From NCBI GenBank assembly GCA_026075535.2, contig AP026548.1, forward strand, positions 4,464,001 through 4,528,000: a DNA stretch of 64,000 nt, read 5' to 3'. A program made the position numbers and the translations under genes. Below, in pieces: positions 43,498-55,561 of this stretch. Every line of letters begins with the position of its first letter. The first letter of the stretch is position 1. This DNA comes from Tricholoma matsutake. Taxonomy: Eukaryota > Basidiomycota > Agaricomycetes > Agaricales > Tricholomataceae. A model generated the notes under the pieces. That model had not been told where the DNA came from. It did no database searches and saw only the letters and a program-made list of their open reading frames with translations.

Positions 43498-43502
43498 AGA
43501 AA

Positions 43503-45417
43503 TAGATAATCAAGTTTACATTACAGAAAGTCACCCACTGTAATGTCTTTTGCCTGGCAAGAACCTCTCACCTAGGACCACATACACTTACAAACTCCCT
43601 GTGAGAATTCAGGCGAGCTGACATGGGCTGGAAAAATGATGCTCCGGTATGTAGTGCAAGATGTTCCATCCTGCTCAGGAAAACTCAGTCCATCTGCCCT
43701 TTCCTTGGTATGTGGCTTTCTTTTCCCATCAGCATGGGTACCAGCTAACAGGTCCTCACTAGCATCACCTTTCTCCCATCAACAACATTGTACATCATTG
43801 TGCAACATCACTGTACACCTTGTTCCAATGCACTGCATGACTTTTTTCTTTTTTGATGACTTCCATATACTTATCATGAATGCATGTTGTGTGGTGGTGC
43901 TACAAGGGTGCCACAAGCTTTGTTTGAGCCCTAGGACCTTGGGGAGATGGTGTGACCCACAGATGCTCTCTTTTCATTGTAAATGAACCCCATCTTACTG
44001 CAACACGTCATTGCTTGCCATGTCACCATCAATACTCTTTCACTGCCATGTGTCGCAATGTTTATTGATACCTTTCTTGCTTGCCATGTACCAACTGTGT
44101 TCTTGCTTGCCACATCATGGCCACTCCCTGTCTTTTTGAACTGTACCTGTGTTTTATTTTACATGTAATCATTGTGCATGGCTGCCATCATGTTGCTTTA
44201 TTAAAAAGTACTAACCTGCTCATGCAGAACAGTAAACCCTCCTGCATCTCTGAACCCTCCATGCACCTCAGCACTCCACTGCCACCCCTGCCATCTGCCA
44301 TGACACCATTGATGACACCTGCACAGCCCCCATCAGCCATGTCAACAATGCCATCAACAACACCAATGTTGTTGTCAACCACCACCACCACCACCCCTTC
44401 CCTTGCCCCAAACCAGTCCCAAACACCTCGAAAATGACACCACACACTGCCAACTCTACTCACAGCCCCACAGCTGAGTTCCCAGCCCCCCCCCCCTGTT
44501 GCACCCTGAGCCTCCCACTGCCAGCACCATGTCATCATCGACAATGGCAACAACACTGGCTGCAGCCACCCCAGAAATGATGGCTTGGGCCCCCTCTGGC
44601 ACCCAGACCACCTCTAGCACCTCAGAGACAGGTACCCAGACAGTCGACAGCCCACAACAACAGTCTGCAACCCTGCAAATGAAACCATGCAATGACAAGC
44701 AGCTGTGCTCATTGAAACATGCTGTGTACTTGACAAAACCACCCCACCAGCCTCACCCTTCTTGATGATGGTCCAACAGCACCCCATTCACCCCAGCTCA
44801 ATCCTCAGCTCCCCATTCTGCACCCAGAACCACCCTATCTCTCCGCCATGTGTCCATCAACAATGGCTGAATGCCCTGCTCTGCCCGGACCATGGGCCAT
44901 AGCTGGAAAACAATGAAGTATGGACATAGACCCTCCAGAACACCCCCCACAGCCTGTCCCAACCCCCCAGCTTGCACCAGAACACCCAGAAGTGTGCCCT
45001 TTTGCTGTCCCCCCTCCCCCCATCTTTCACTGCTGCTGACATGTCTGAACCCCCCCCCCCCCTGCTGCCATTTTACCTCCCCCATCTCTCATACCACCTT
45101 TGAGATTCAATGGAACAACTCTGCCATCCCCAAGCAGCCCCACCATCTACAAGGACAACCTATACCATCCCCAACACACCCCTGCTCACCCAGTTGCCCC
45201 CCAGCACATTCCCCAGCCCCTTCTGTCCACCCCAAGCCTGTGTGATCTGCTGCATAACTGTATCCCCTGCTCTGGACCACTCTAGACCATGGACCAAAAT
45301 TCCAGAGCCATGAAACACACAGCTAGAGCCACTGAACAGGTCCCAAACCCACCAATCCCCCACTGTGCCCCACTCTGAGCCATGCACTGCAACTCTAGAA
45401 CAGCAAAATACACCCGT
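43503..45417. other. C-rich, Pro/Thr/Ser-type low-complexity flank, no gene supported
   Basis: The first 700 bp carry nothing recognisable. From about 44225 the sequence is CCA/CCC-rich with open frames of Pro, Thr and Ser on one strand and Gly/Trp on the other, typical of biased composition. It resembles the DNA on the far side of the gypsy element (56555-57010), so that element was inserted into this tract. No splice-consistent gene could be built. Confidence 0.5.
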
Positions 45418-46410
45418 TGATGGTGCTCAACCTGGAAACTCAACCAAAACCAACTAAACTGGTCTTAGGAGATATAACACCAGTCAGAGGAAGGTTGCAA
45501 GGTGGCTCCAAATATCACTGTGCTAACCAAAGGCCAGGAGATGTACTACAAAGCTTTATGAAGTGATGTGAAGTCCTGTGAAGCTGTACAAAGTAGTATG
45601 AAACACCATGAAACATTTCAAAATGATATGAAAGAATTTAGCTGTGGTGTGAAAGAATCCGAAAAGCCTTGAAATGGTTTTGAGGAGTTCGGGAGATGGT
45701 GATGATAGGTGAAGACAATGTAGAAGATGATGACAAAGTAGATGGATGATTGACGATAGGTTTGAGAGACTAAGTAGCAAAATGAGGAAGTTTGCAGAAT
45801 ACTGGAGAGTTTTGGACTAAGACTGAGCGATGACTCAAGAGTAGAACCCTTAAGTCAGACGATATGCAATATGGAAAGATGATTTCTTGCTTTTTATGAC
45901 AGTAAATACACCAAACTATATATGTTTTAGAGAGATAGTACTAAAAAGGTAAAAGGCCATGAGGTATACATGTGGTAGACATAAGGCAGTGAAAATGGTG
46001 TCAAAATCATGAAGTAGATAAGAAAATGATAAGAAGGAAACATGCAATATACATAATATATCAAATCTCCTTGTCTTGTTGTTCCAATAAATCATGAAGA
46101 TGTTGAAAACTGCCTTGATGCATGCTAAGGTGCTAGCTGTTGTGTCTCCTCATGTTTGTCATGCCCAAAACCTGATATGTCAGTGTGTGGAATGTTGGGA
46201 ATGTGTGTTTGAGGTGCAGTACAACATGAATATGGTGGCTGAAGGCTTTTGAAATGGTATGAAGTCTTTTGAAACATTTCAAAGTGTTGTGTCATTGTTT
46301 CATGCATTCATAGGCATTCATAAGTATTTGTGAAATCGTAGGATGTTGTGAGATATGTGTCCAAGTGTGATGTATTGTTTTCAGAGCTCAGCCATGAGGT
46401 GGACCTATCA
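45418..46410 (-). repeat. Gypsy 3' LTR
   Basis: 993 bp, the same length as the 5' LTR. The solo LTR at 13766-14752 is the same family. A TATATAT box lies around 45918 (minus strand, CATATATAGTTTGG). Confidence 0.9.
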
Positions 46411-46564
46411 TCCTCCCCCTTACTGAAATCCTGACTGTCCCAGTCAGCCAATTGGAGTCATGTGCCAAATCCATGACTGTGTTGAAAAACCTATAAAGGT
46501 GACTCAAAAACCTTGCTCTTTTCTCTCATCCTTGAGTCGTACTCATCTATCTCATCCTCTAATT

Positions 46565-47907
46565 ATGTCACTACTCCTCAAATTTGAAAATGACATCCTT
46601 GAACATGCGAAGGCCATGCCCAAAGTTGGTAAGGTGGAAGATATTGACTTTGAAGTGTGGGGGCGCAATATTTGTGAGAAAATGGTGAGTGTCAATGGAT
46701 TTTCTGAGGTGCTTTTAACTGCTAACAACTTTTCACAGTACAAATATGACAATCTCATGGATGATGTCGAGGAGTCTCATTTGCAGGCCATTCAAAAGGT
46801 TGTTGATGAGGTATTTGAGCTGTATGCTCCTCTGGCACATTGGGAGTGGCTGCCATGTGGTGCTGAGGTTTTATTCCAGGACCTAGCAGACAAAGTCAAA
46901 TGAGAGGAGCAAGAGGCCAGAGCTATGAAGGCAAAGGCTGAAGCAGAAGCAGCAGAGGCAAAGGTGTGGGAGGAGGCTGAAGCAGCAGAGGCAAGATGTT
47001 GGGAAGAGCAGGAGGCGATTCAACATGAGGCAGTGGCAATGAAAGCTGTGAAGCTTGACAAATGATGGAAGGCACTCAAGGCTACCTGAGCAACTCTCAT
47101 TGTGGAGGTTCAAGCAAAAACAATATTGAAGGAGGACTTGAAGCAGTGTTTCAGGCCAAAAGTGAGACAATTAGGTGAGCCAAAGCTGGGGAGGAGGATC
47201 AGGAGGTAGGTGATGACCCAATTGGTATCCTGGGTACCCAAAAGCAGCAGGCAATGGAGGATGACCATGAAGATGACAACAAAGGTAAACAGGAGATTGT
47301 AACAAAGCAGGCAAAATTCAAGAAGAGTGGCCTACTCAATTTTGAGGGCCTGGTAAGTTGTTTCTACTATGTTCAATGCTTTTTCATAGCTAATTAAAAC
47401 TTCATAGTGTGATCGGTGCACAAAGTTCAAAAGCTGGCCCATTTGTATCATGGACGACAGTCCAGTCAAGTGCCGTAAATGTGCTCAAGAGGCACAGGGG
47501 CGCTATTTGCAGGGGGGTTTTGAGGAAAGGGGTGATGAAGGGGAGGGGAAAGAAAGGGGTGGGAAGTCGTATGGGGAAGGTTTTGGAGCGCCCAAAACCT
47601 GGTAAGCAAACAGCAATTGTCTTTCAAAACTTTTGCTGATGTTTCATTCCATTCAGTGGCACAAATTCAAGTCATTGGACCATCAGAGACTCCAGAGGTG
47701 GGTTCATCAAAGTTGCAAGGCTGTGTGAAGTGCAATGGGAAGGGAAAGGGGCAGGAGACTCAAGAACAGCTGGGGCTGGACTTGATGGAATGTCAATGGG
47801 TCATTGTGGAGGAAGCAGCAAGGAAAGAGCTTCAGCAGGAGATGTTGGACCATGAGATATATGCCCTCTATGCTATGCTGGATGATGAGTCGAATATAGC
47901 CCCATAA
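46565..47907 (+). pseudogene. Antisense zinc-binding coiled-coil gene inside the gypsy element
   Basis: Reads opposite to gag-pol. Starts at ATG 46565 (MSLLLKFENDILEHAKAMPK). A long Ala/Glu/Lys coiled coil (KAKAEAEAAEAKVWEEAEAA) and a basic stretch follow. Then a clean 55-nt intron (47353-47407, GTAAGT...TTCATAG) splits FEGL from CDRCTKFKSWPICIMDDSPV and CRKC, a CX2C...C...CX2C zinc-type cluster. A C-terminal acidic segment (EEAARKELQQEMLDHEIYAL) ends at 47907. TGA codons (46901, 47063, 47087) and frame changes near 47195 and 47510 break it. Such proteins occur in agaricomycete gypsy elements; their role is unknown. Possibilities are DNA binding or antisense control of the element. Confidence 0.65.
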
Positions 47908-49132
47908 AATAAAATGGCAATTTCACAAACTGACAGAAAAATAAGAAATAATTACAAGTAAAATGTTCAGAAAGTCAAAACAAATGTTCAAAAATGTTCA
48001 GAATAAGCTCCATTTCTGGGACTTGTCATTGTAAGTGTTCTGAGCATATTGTAAGAGAAAATGAAAGGAAAAGACATTACAAAATAAGGGAAAGGCTCAG
48101 TAAATCATCATGACCAAAAAACCCATTTGGAGGTTGCACAACCACACTATAATGCAATATTGCAGCTTGTATGGTACACTGAAAGAAATCAAAGTCATAG
48201 GTAAGTGATTGTGAACTAAGAAAAGAGAGTAGTTAATCATCTTCAGGGTGTGAAATGTCATCAGGAATATCTTCATCGACATCCAAAGTTTGTTGAAGTG
48301 TTTTGAGACGTTCTGAGTCAATGTCAAGGAAGTTCAGAGGGAGTGGGATGGATTTTTGAGCTAAGTAAGGAAGTACAAAAGGCAGCGATGGGGCAATGGA
48401 GTACTGATCCATCGAGTTTGCAAAGGATGTAGGCTCCTCCATAGTTTTGATCGATGATGATGAGGGGACCTAAGTATCAAGGTCGCATCTTGCAATTGAG
48501 GGATTTCTCAATTTGCGTGTTTCAAAGTAGGACCAGGTCACTTTTTTTGAAGTTGTAGTTGTGCATCGTTCATTTGTGAACAAGTTTGAAACATTTTGCA
48601 GCTTCGAGTTGAGCAGTGTAGACTTTTGAATACAGAATTTTGAGGTTGGGTGATCATTTCTGTAGTGCTGTTGCTCATTGAGCAATGAGATCAGTTGTCG
48701 ATAAGATAGAATCGGGAGGGGGTTGCAAGTATGTTGCTTTGGAGATGTCAAGTGGGGTGAGGGGATGGGATCCTGTAACTGTGAAGTAGGGCAAACAACC
48801 CATGCATTTGTGAACTGTCATGCATTCTGCCCAAAAAACAGAGTGTGCTCCATCTGACCACTTGTTCTGGTTTCCATCGACTGCTTTGAATAATGATTGT
48901 CGAACATCAAAGTGTGCTCTTTTGACAAGTCCATTGGCACAAGAGTTGTAACCACTGATTCAGATGGGATTGATATGGTATCATTTCATGAGATACTCCA
49001 TTTCTGCAATAAAAGCTGATCCATTATCACTCACAATTTTGTAAAGAGATCCCCATCGACAAATGACATCTTTGAAGATCCAGTCACCGAGGGTCATGGC
49101 ATTTTTGCATTGAAGCTTTCACCATTCTGGAT

Positions 49133-50428
49133 TAGTGTTTAAAAGTCCGGTCCGGTTTTTTTGACGACAACAGGGGCAACCATGGACTGGACCGGTTGCT
49201 TACATGCTCAACATCAAGGCAACTGAGGACCAGACTGGTGTAAACTGGTCCTACTCGGTTGCCAAACCAGTTTAAAACCAGTCCATACTTAGACTGGTCC
49301 TGACCAGTTTACAACCGGTCAGGACCGACTATTTGTACACTAATATACATGTCTCGAAGTAATATATTTTGAAAACTAGTAGTAGTAATATAAGTAAACA
49401 CTGCTGACAAAACCATAAATGAATGACTAGACCATGTGGCTAGTGCTTTAGGGGGTGTATCTATATCATATATGTAGTGTCTAATCCAAGCTTAATGAAA
49501 GGATACATTGAACCATTATTGAATTACAGTTCTACAGAGTTCTCAGAGGAATGAGGAGGAAGGGTTGCTTACCATAGATGAATGGTTGTACCGTTTAACT
49601 AGTGCTTTAGGGAGCACATATATATAATATATATTGTATTTAATCCAAGGTTACGAAAGGATCGGTTGAGCCGTTATTGAGTTACAGTGCTATGGAGTCT
49701 TCAGAGGAATGAGGAGGAAGGGTTGCTTACCATAAATGAATGACTGTACCACTCAACTAGTGCTTTGGGGAGCATATATATATGCTATATATAGTGTCTA
49801 ATCCAGATTTACGAAAGGATGCATTCAGTCATTATTGAAGTATAGTCTGACGGAGTTTTGAGAGGAATAAGGAGGAAGGGTTGCTTACCATAGATGAATG
49901 GTTGCATCGTTTGACTAGTGCTTTTGGGAGCATATATATATAGTATATATTGTACTTAATCCAAGTTTACGAAAGGATCGGTTAAGCCGTTATTGAATTA
50001 CAGTGCTACGTAGTTTTCAGAGGAATGAGGAGGAAGGGTGTTTACCATGAATGAACCACTGCACCATTGAACTAGTGCATTTGGGTGGATGTAGATATAC
50101 TCTATACAGTGTGGAATCCTGGTTTATGGACATAGCTGTTAAGGCATTACAATCCTACAATAACTTATTTAGTCAGTCCCAGCACACAGATTACTTGTAT
50201 CACATGTAATCAATTGATCACTTGCCTTAGCAACACATCAAATTATGATCAAAGACCGGTTGGAACCGGTCTTTACCTGGTCCATAATTATTTGAAAAAC
50301 TATGCAACTGGCAACCAGACCAGTCCACAACCGCTGCAGCAGAACCTGCAAGACAGACTGGACCGTGGTTGGGTCTGGTTCGGTTGCCAGTTTTTTTTCA
50401 GTCCATGCAACCGGACTTTCAAACACTA
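49133..50428. mobile_element. hAT-like element with internal tandem repeats (1296 bp)
   Basis: Ends TAGTGTTTAAAAGTCCGG and CCGGACTTTCAAACACTA, with exact 8-bp duplications TTCTGGAT (49125-49132 and 50429-50436). The subterminal 200 bp on each side is full of GACCAGTY/RACTGGTC motifs, likely transposase-binding repeats. The middle (49412-50110) is a 158-bp tandem repeat. The ends match the 7.4-kb element at 13374-20814. No transposase. Confidence 0.93.
49412..50110. repeat. 158-bp tandem repeat, about 4.5 units
   Basis: Unit starts (ACCATA.ATGAATG) fall at 49412, 49571, 49729, 49887 and 50044, giving periods of 159, 158, 158 and 157 bp. Each unit contains ACTAGTGCTTT, a TATATA run, AATCCAAG-TTACGAAAGGAT and AGAGGAATGAGGAGGAAGGG. 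Confidence 0.93.
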
Positions 50429-53400
50429 TTCTGGATAGGCTGCTAATGAACATCGCCCTTGAACAATGTACTTGAATCTGTTTGATGGGGGCATTTGCAT
50501 CATGTCGATGTAGACTTTGTCAAAAAGTAGTGCTGGGGTTGCCACTGTGGGCAGAATAAGCAGATTTCGGGTTTGTTGAAGTTGGCAAAGGTGGCAAGAG
50601 TGAATGTACCATGTGATGTCAGCTTTCATATTGGGCCACCAAAATCGGAGTGTGATGAGGGTTTTCATAGTGAATACCATCTTGTGACCAATATTGTCAT
50701 GAGCTGCACAAATAATCTCGAGGTGGCATTTAGGGATAGCAACAATCTTGTGGGCTCCTTGTGAATCTTTTTGCCAAAGCTTTCCAGAATCTAAAAAGAA
50801 CTCAGTACAATATTGCACAAAAGTGATGTAGTCAGCTTCTGAAAGGTCTGGTGGTCATTGTAAATCTTTGAGCCATTGTCAAACACAAAGAAGTTGTTTG
50901 TCATCTCATTTGGCATGTTCAGAACAAGAGACATCTTTTTAAGTGATGTTCTCCCCCTTACTTAGATCTGAAGGTAGGGCAAATGTTGGTTGGAGTGAAT
51001 GTGATGGGAATGGGTGAGTCATTAGCAGGTTGATTTGATGCATGAAACCATGTAGTTGGTTGATCCAATCTTCAAAGGATTCATCATTGGGTTGGGCGTC
51101 ATCTCCATTTTGTAGAGGTCATTGTGAAAGTCCATCTGGACCATGGTGCATTCCTGTGACATGTACAAGCATAAAGTGGAAGGTAAGAATAGATACAATC
51201 CATCAATTAATGCTCGCACTTGGTGCGATGTCAGGATTCACTAGCATGCCTTTGATGTACCTGGCATCAACTTTGATGATGAGATTTCATATGCTGATAA
51301 CATAGAGTTGAAGTGCTCCAAGTGTACAATAGAGTCTGTAGAGTTCGATTTTGGGTTGCAAAAAGTGAGATTCATGGGCATTGAGCATGATAGATCTGAA
51401 ATGACTGTAATAGTGTTTGCAAAGGTTTTCAGGGTCGCACTGAGCTAGGAAAAATCCAACTGCAATGTGCGAAGTGTCGACTGATAGGATGATGGGTGCA
51501 TTTGAGGTGTAGTTGATTGCATGAATTGCAGGAGAAGTGGTGAGAGCAAGTTTGAGATCTTCTTGCACTGTGATTTGTGCTGGACCAAATTTGAATGGAA
51601 TGTCCTTATGCATGAGGTTGATAAGAGCAGCTGCATGTTTAGTGAAGTTCTGTATGAAAATGCAACAAACTCCAATGGTTCCTAAGAAGGCTTTTACTTC
51701 CATGAGACTTTGACAAGGTCCCCATTTGCTGATTGTGTTGATCCAAGTTGGGTCAGCCATACAACCTTCAATGTTGCAACAATGCCCTAAAACAGTGATT
51801 TCAGGGATGCAAAGAAATAGCTTGGGTCCTGAGAATGTCCCTCCCCAATATTTCATGCATTGGATGACACAATTGAGATTTTTGAAGTGTTCCCAAATGA
51901 AGTGATGAATTCCTGGGTTCTGTGAAATAGTTTCATAGCCTCCACTGGGGAGTGAGTAGCATGATTTTGGACCTTTGATGGGTGCATCATCTATGTAGGG
52001 GATCATAACATGGGGAATCTTGGGTTGTAGGATAAACAAAATGTCATCGTGCATGATGGGTACTGAGTTTTTCCAACCCATTGGTAGGGTGACTATGTGA
52101 AGTGCACCAAAAGGCATTTGAAAAGTTGTAAGGTCTCAAGATGATTCAGCGACCTTTCATTCATCAAAGGCAATGTAGAGGTCTAGCATTCCTCCACAAG
52201 CACATCCTCTGAACTGTTCTGCTAAATGTTCGGGGATTGGAATGACACCTGAGTGCTGTATAGTAACTTTGTTGAGTTGTTCTAGACCATGGACTGAGCA
52301 AAGTGCTTTGCCATCTTTCTTTGTGATGCAAAACCAATGCAAACAATAAGATGGGTTTGAAGGTTCATAGAAACCTGCTTCTATTTTCTTCTTGAGCATG
52401 GTGAAAACATCTTCATAGATCCCTGGCAGAATAGATATGTTTCATTTGATCCAAGGGGTGTGAGGAATGACTGGGAATTTGATAAGAGGGAAGAAGTCAG
52501 TTTTGTGATTTCAAATAAAATCGTGCATGAGGTTTTGTTCCTCGGGCCAAAGGAAATCGCTGGGATAATTATTATCAATAATCACTTTATGTTCAAGGTT
52601 GTATTGGAAAGATGGCAAAAATGTTGGAGGTTTAGGATTAAGTTTTGGCATTTCTTTGAGAGGATCTCCTGTGATGGTGCAAGTAATGCAAAATCAATCA
52701 GGAAGGTCGGTGATGACTGGTTGAACTTTCAATGTGATGGGTTTGTATTTCTTCTTAGTGACTGCAAAGGCAGAATATAGAGAATTGGAGGATAGATAGG
52801 TTGTGGAACATATAGATGAATCTGGCATGGAGGGGGCCATTGAGGCCACTAAAAACATAACATACTGTTCACTAGCTGTCAAATAGAGATGGGTGATAAT
52901 GTCCAAAGTAGTAGTGGAGTTCAAAGAAGGCAAGGATTCAAAGTCGGGAATGTTTGCAGTGCATTCGATAAATATAGAAGAATTCAAATGGTCAAAAGAA
53001 ATGATGAATGCACACTGTTCAGTATCCAAAATATCATCCTCTAGTAGTGAAAATCCTCACAAACTACTTTTCAATGTTTTGTAGCCCTAGGGAAGGTCAG
53101 AATGGTAGAGGAGTGTGTCGAGTTAGGATTGTAGATAGTGATTGTCTGAGATTCATTGCTCCAGTTCTTGATGGCACTTTTGGTGACTACATCAAAGGGT
53201 CGACCAAGTAGGATGTTGTAGGCAGGGTTTCGGATTATATGAACCTGCATATAGGTTGTAATCATGCCCACTTTGCAAGGGACATTTTGTGCTAATCCTA
53301 AACTTTTATCAATCCCACCATTAGCTGAATGAAGTGGAATATAGATGGAAGGATCATATGCAAGACCTAGTTTGTGGCAGACTTCTTTGGACATAGCAAT

Positions 53401-53766
53401 AATTGAAGAACCAGGATCAACTACACTTTTGACAGGGTTTTTACCATTGATGTTCATCATAACTGATCTGATCGAATGAGATTCCTTCGCAGCGATGAAG
53501 GGTTTAGGAATATCGCTGATATGAAGAGAGCTGATATAAGTTTCATATGGGTCATTGATCATAAGTACCTCTTCATTGATGAGGTGCCCCACATTGTTTC
53601 CATCCTGATTCAGAATGCAACATGGAGTCAGCTGTTCCTTCCAAACTTTGGGCAATAGTGAAAGAAGTTCTTCTGTAGTGAGAGTGATGATCGGTGTCTT
53701 CATTGAACATGAAAATATGTCCTGAGTGATTTTTTTGTTCTGAATGGGGGCTACTGTGTGGTACAA

Positions 53767-55430
53767 AGGACCATCATGTTCTTTACCTTTACTAGTAGAG
53801 GCAAAGTTTCATTCATGAGGTGGGAGGTAAGTGTTCTCTGATGCTGCAGCATAAGGATGGACTGGGGGTTGTGAACTCATGGGAGGTTGCAAACTTGGGG
53901 TGGGTTGCAAATTCTGGATTGGTCACAGTGGATGATATCAAAGGAGGAGCAACAGTCAGAATGGGAAGCACAGCTGGTACTACTGACAGAGGTGCAGATG
54001 AGATCGATGGCTGAACTACAGGAGCTATGGTTGAGTTGGGTTTGGGTTGAGTGAAGTTTCAACCACCTCATAAGGCATATAATTCTTGTTCTAAATGAGC
54101 GATACATATATCAGCTGAGGTATTCATGTCAGTAATCTGGTAGATCCCTCTAGGACTGGGAGCTGGAGCAGGGGAAGGCACAATGCTGTACATGAGTGCG
54201 GGGACAATATTTACATCTGGGTTTCAACAGATCCACTCGTCAATGCAATCTTTGATGCAACACCCAGGAATGTTTTGAGGTGTGAACTGTCCATTTGGAA
54301 GCACAACCTTTCCTTTGGCATTCTTCTTGCACTTTCCATCATTAATATACATTTAACAGACTAAACATTGCTAATGAAGTGTCCCAAAAGACTGCAGAAA
54401 ATACAGACTAGTTTTTCGAGTTGATCCTGGCAAAACCCTTGATTAACATGAGGGGAATTGTTGTTGTTATTGCTGGGATGAGATCCTGTTAAGGCAGTGA
54501 TGAGAGTGGTCACAAATTTCTTGAGAATCACTGATAAATCCTCTGTTTTGATCTGTGGAGATGATGTAGAAGTAGTAGGGATAGAGGTCAAAGTCGAAGA
54601 TGAGGATGGGACTTGCAAAGTTGAGGCCCAGGGAGTTTGCGAGGATGTGTGCCTGCTAAAACAAATTTTGCAGCATGAATGTCATCGAGAGGATAAGGGT
54701 CATCTGGGTAATGATTGGGGAATTTGAGTTCGAGACAGCACATGATTCGTGTCCATAATCCTGGTTGAAAGCCATGAATGAAAGCCCTGCTTTGTTTGGC
54801 AGCTGAAAGTCAAATTTTTGTGGTAAGGAATTTAGTGATGTTGTAGAAAGACCAGTAATATAATCCTAATTTGTTTGCATTGTAGATACCAATGTGAAGT
54901 TGTTCATTAATAAGCTTATCCATATCAGTGATTGACCACTTGCAGTCATCTTCAGATCCAGGGTACAACTTATGAATAGCAGTACAAAATTCATTGAATA
55001 AAACCCCTGTGTCATATTCTGAGATTGATTCCCAAAGTTTGGAAGTATTGATGTCAACATAGTGACAGGTGTGCTTCTTCATATCTTTGGAATCAGCAAT
55101 TCTACATGTTGGAAACAACATTTCAAGTTCATTAAAGTATCTGTGAAGTTCTCGAGGCTGAGTGGGATTGAACTTCAGAGCCATGGGATGACCACGAGCT
55201 GGCATAGTAGCTTGTGTAGGCATTGGTGTGATAGCTCTTGGGGTAGGGGTTAGGACTTGGGTGATAGAGGGTAGAGGTGTCAAAGTTATCAGAAAGATGA
55301 ATGAAGAGGTAGAAAGTGAGGATGAAGAGGTAGAAGATGATGATGATGATGATGATGATGGAATGGGTGAGGGAAAAAGTCGACGATGAGTCGATTCTGC
55401 TTCAGTTACTGGAATTAGGATATCTCCCAA
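53767..55430 (-). pseudogene. Gypsy gag (decayed)
   Basis: Starts in the region MGDILIPVTEAESTHRRLFP with a long Ser run encoded near 55340. The capsid-like block follows: KFNPTQPRELHRYFNELEML, KKHTCHYVDINTSKLWESIS. A knuckle CIFCSLLGHFISN (about 54395-54360) has lost its last Cys. The tail is Pro/Ser-rich. Several stops and frame changes separate these blocks. Confidence 0.75.
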
Positions 55431-55561
55431 TTGTTCAAGAGATTCAAAGGCATGGGAAGTATCAATTCAGAGGTTTCTGGCTTGTGTTAGCCTAAGCCGG
55501 AAGATTCGAGATGGATTAGGCAATGAAATGATTCAGAAACCCCTTGTGGTGGGCTCCAGAA

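Larger units (their letters stand above)
48230..53766 (-). pseudogene. Gypsy pol: protease, RT, RNase H, integrase (decayed, split)
   Basis: Minus-strand order: protease (KSVVDPGSSIIAMSKEVCHK, YNILLGRPFDVVTKSAIKNW, about 53430-53130), RT (GFYEPSNPSYCLHWFCITKK, MLDLYIAFDE, VMIPYIDDAPI with the YIDD core intact, near 52010), RNase H (PIILSVDTSHIAVGFFLAQC), integrase zinc motif (HDNIGHK...CHLCQLQQT, about 50700-50560) and core. The hAT-like insertion falls directly after RCSLAAYPE; the core resumes at 49124 with IVSDNGSAF. The C-terminal region is SYFETRKLRNPSIARCDLDT, ending at the acidic IPDDISHPEDD near 48236. TGA codons dominate the stops. Confidence 0.82.

Noticed and set aside
44225..45400. 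Pro/Thr/Ser-rich open frames as a possible secreted or cell-wall protein
   Set aside because: Frames are broken, no signal peptide or splice-consistent exon set is seen, and the composition bias explains the openness on both strands.
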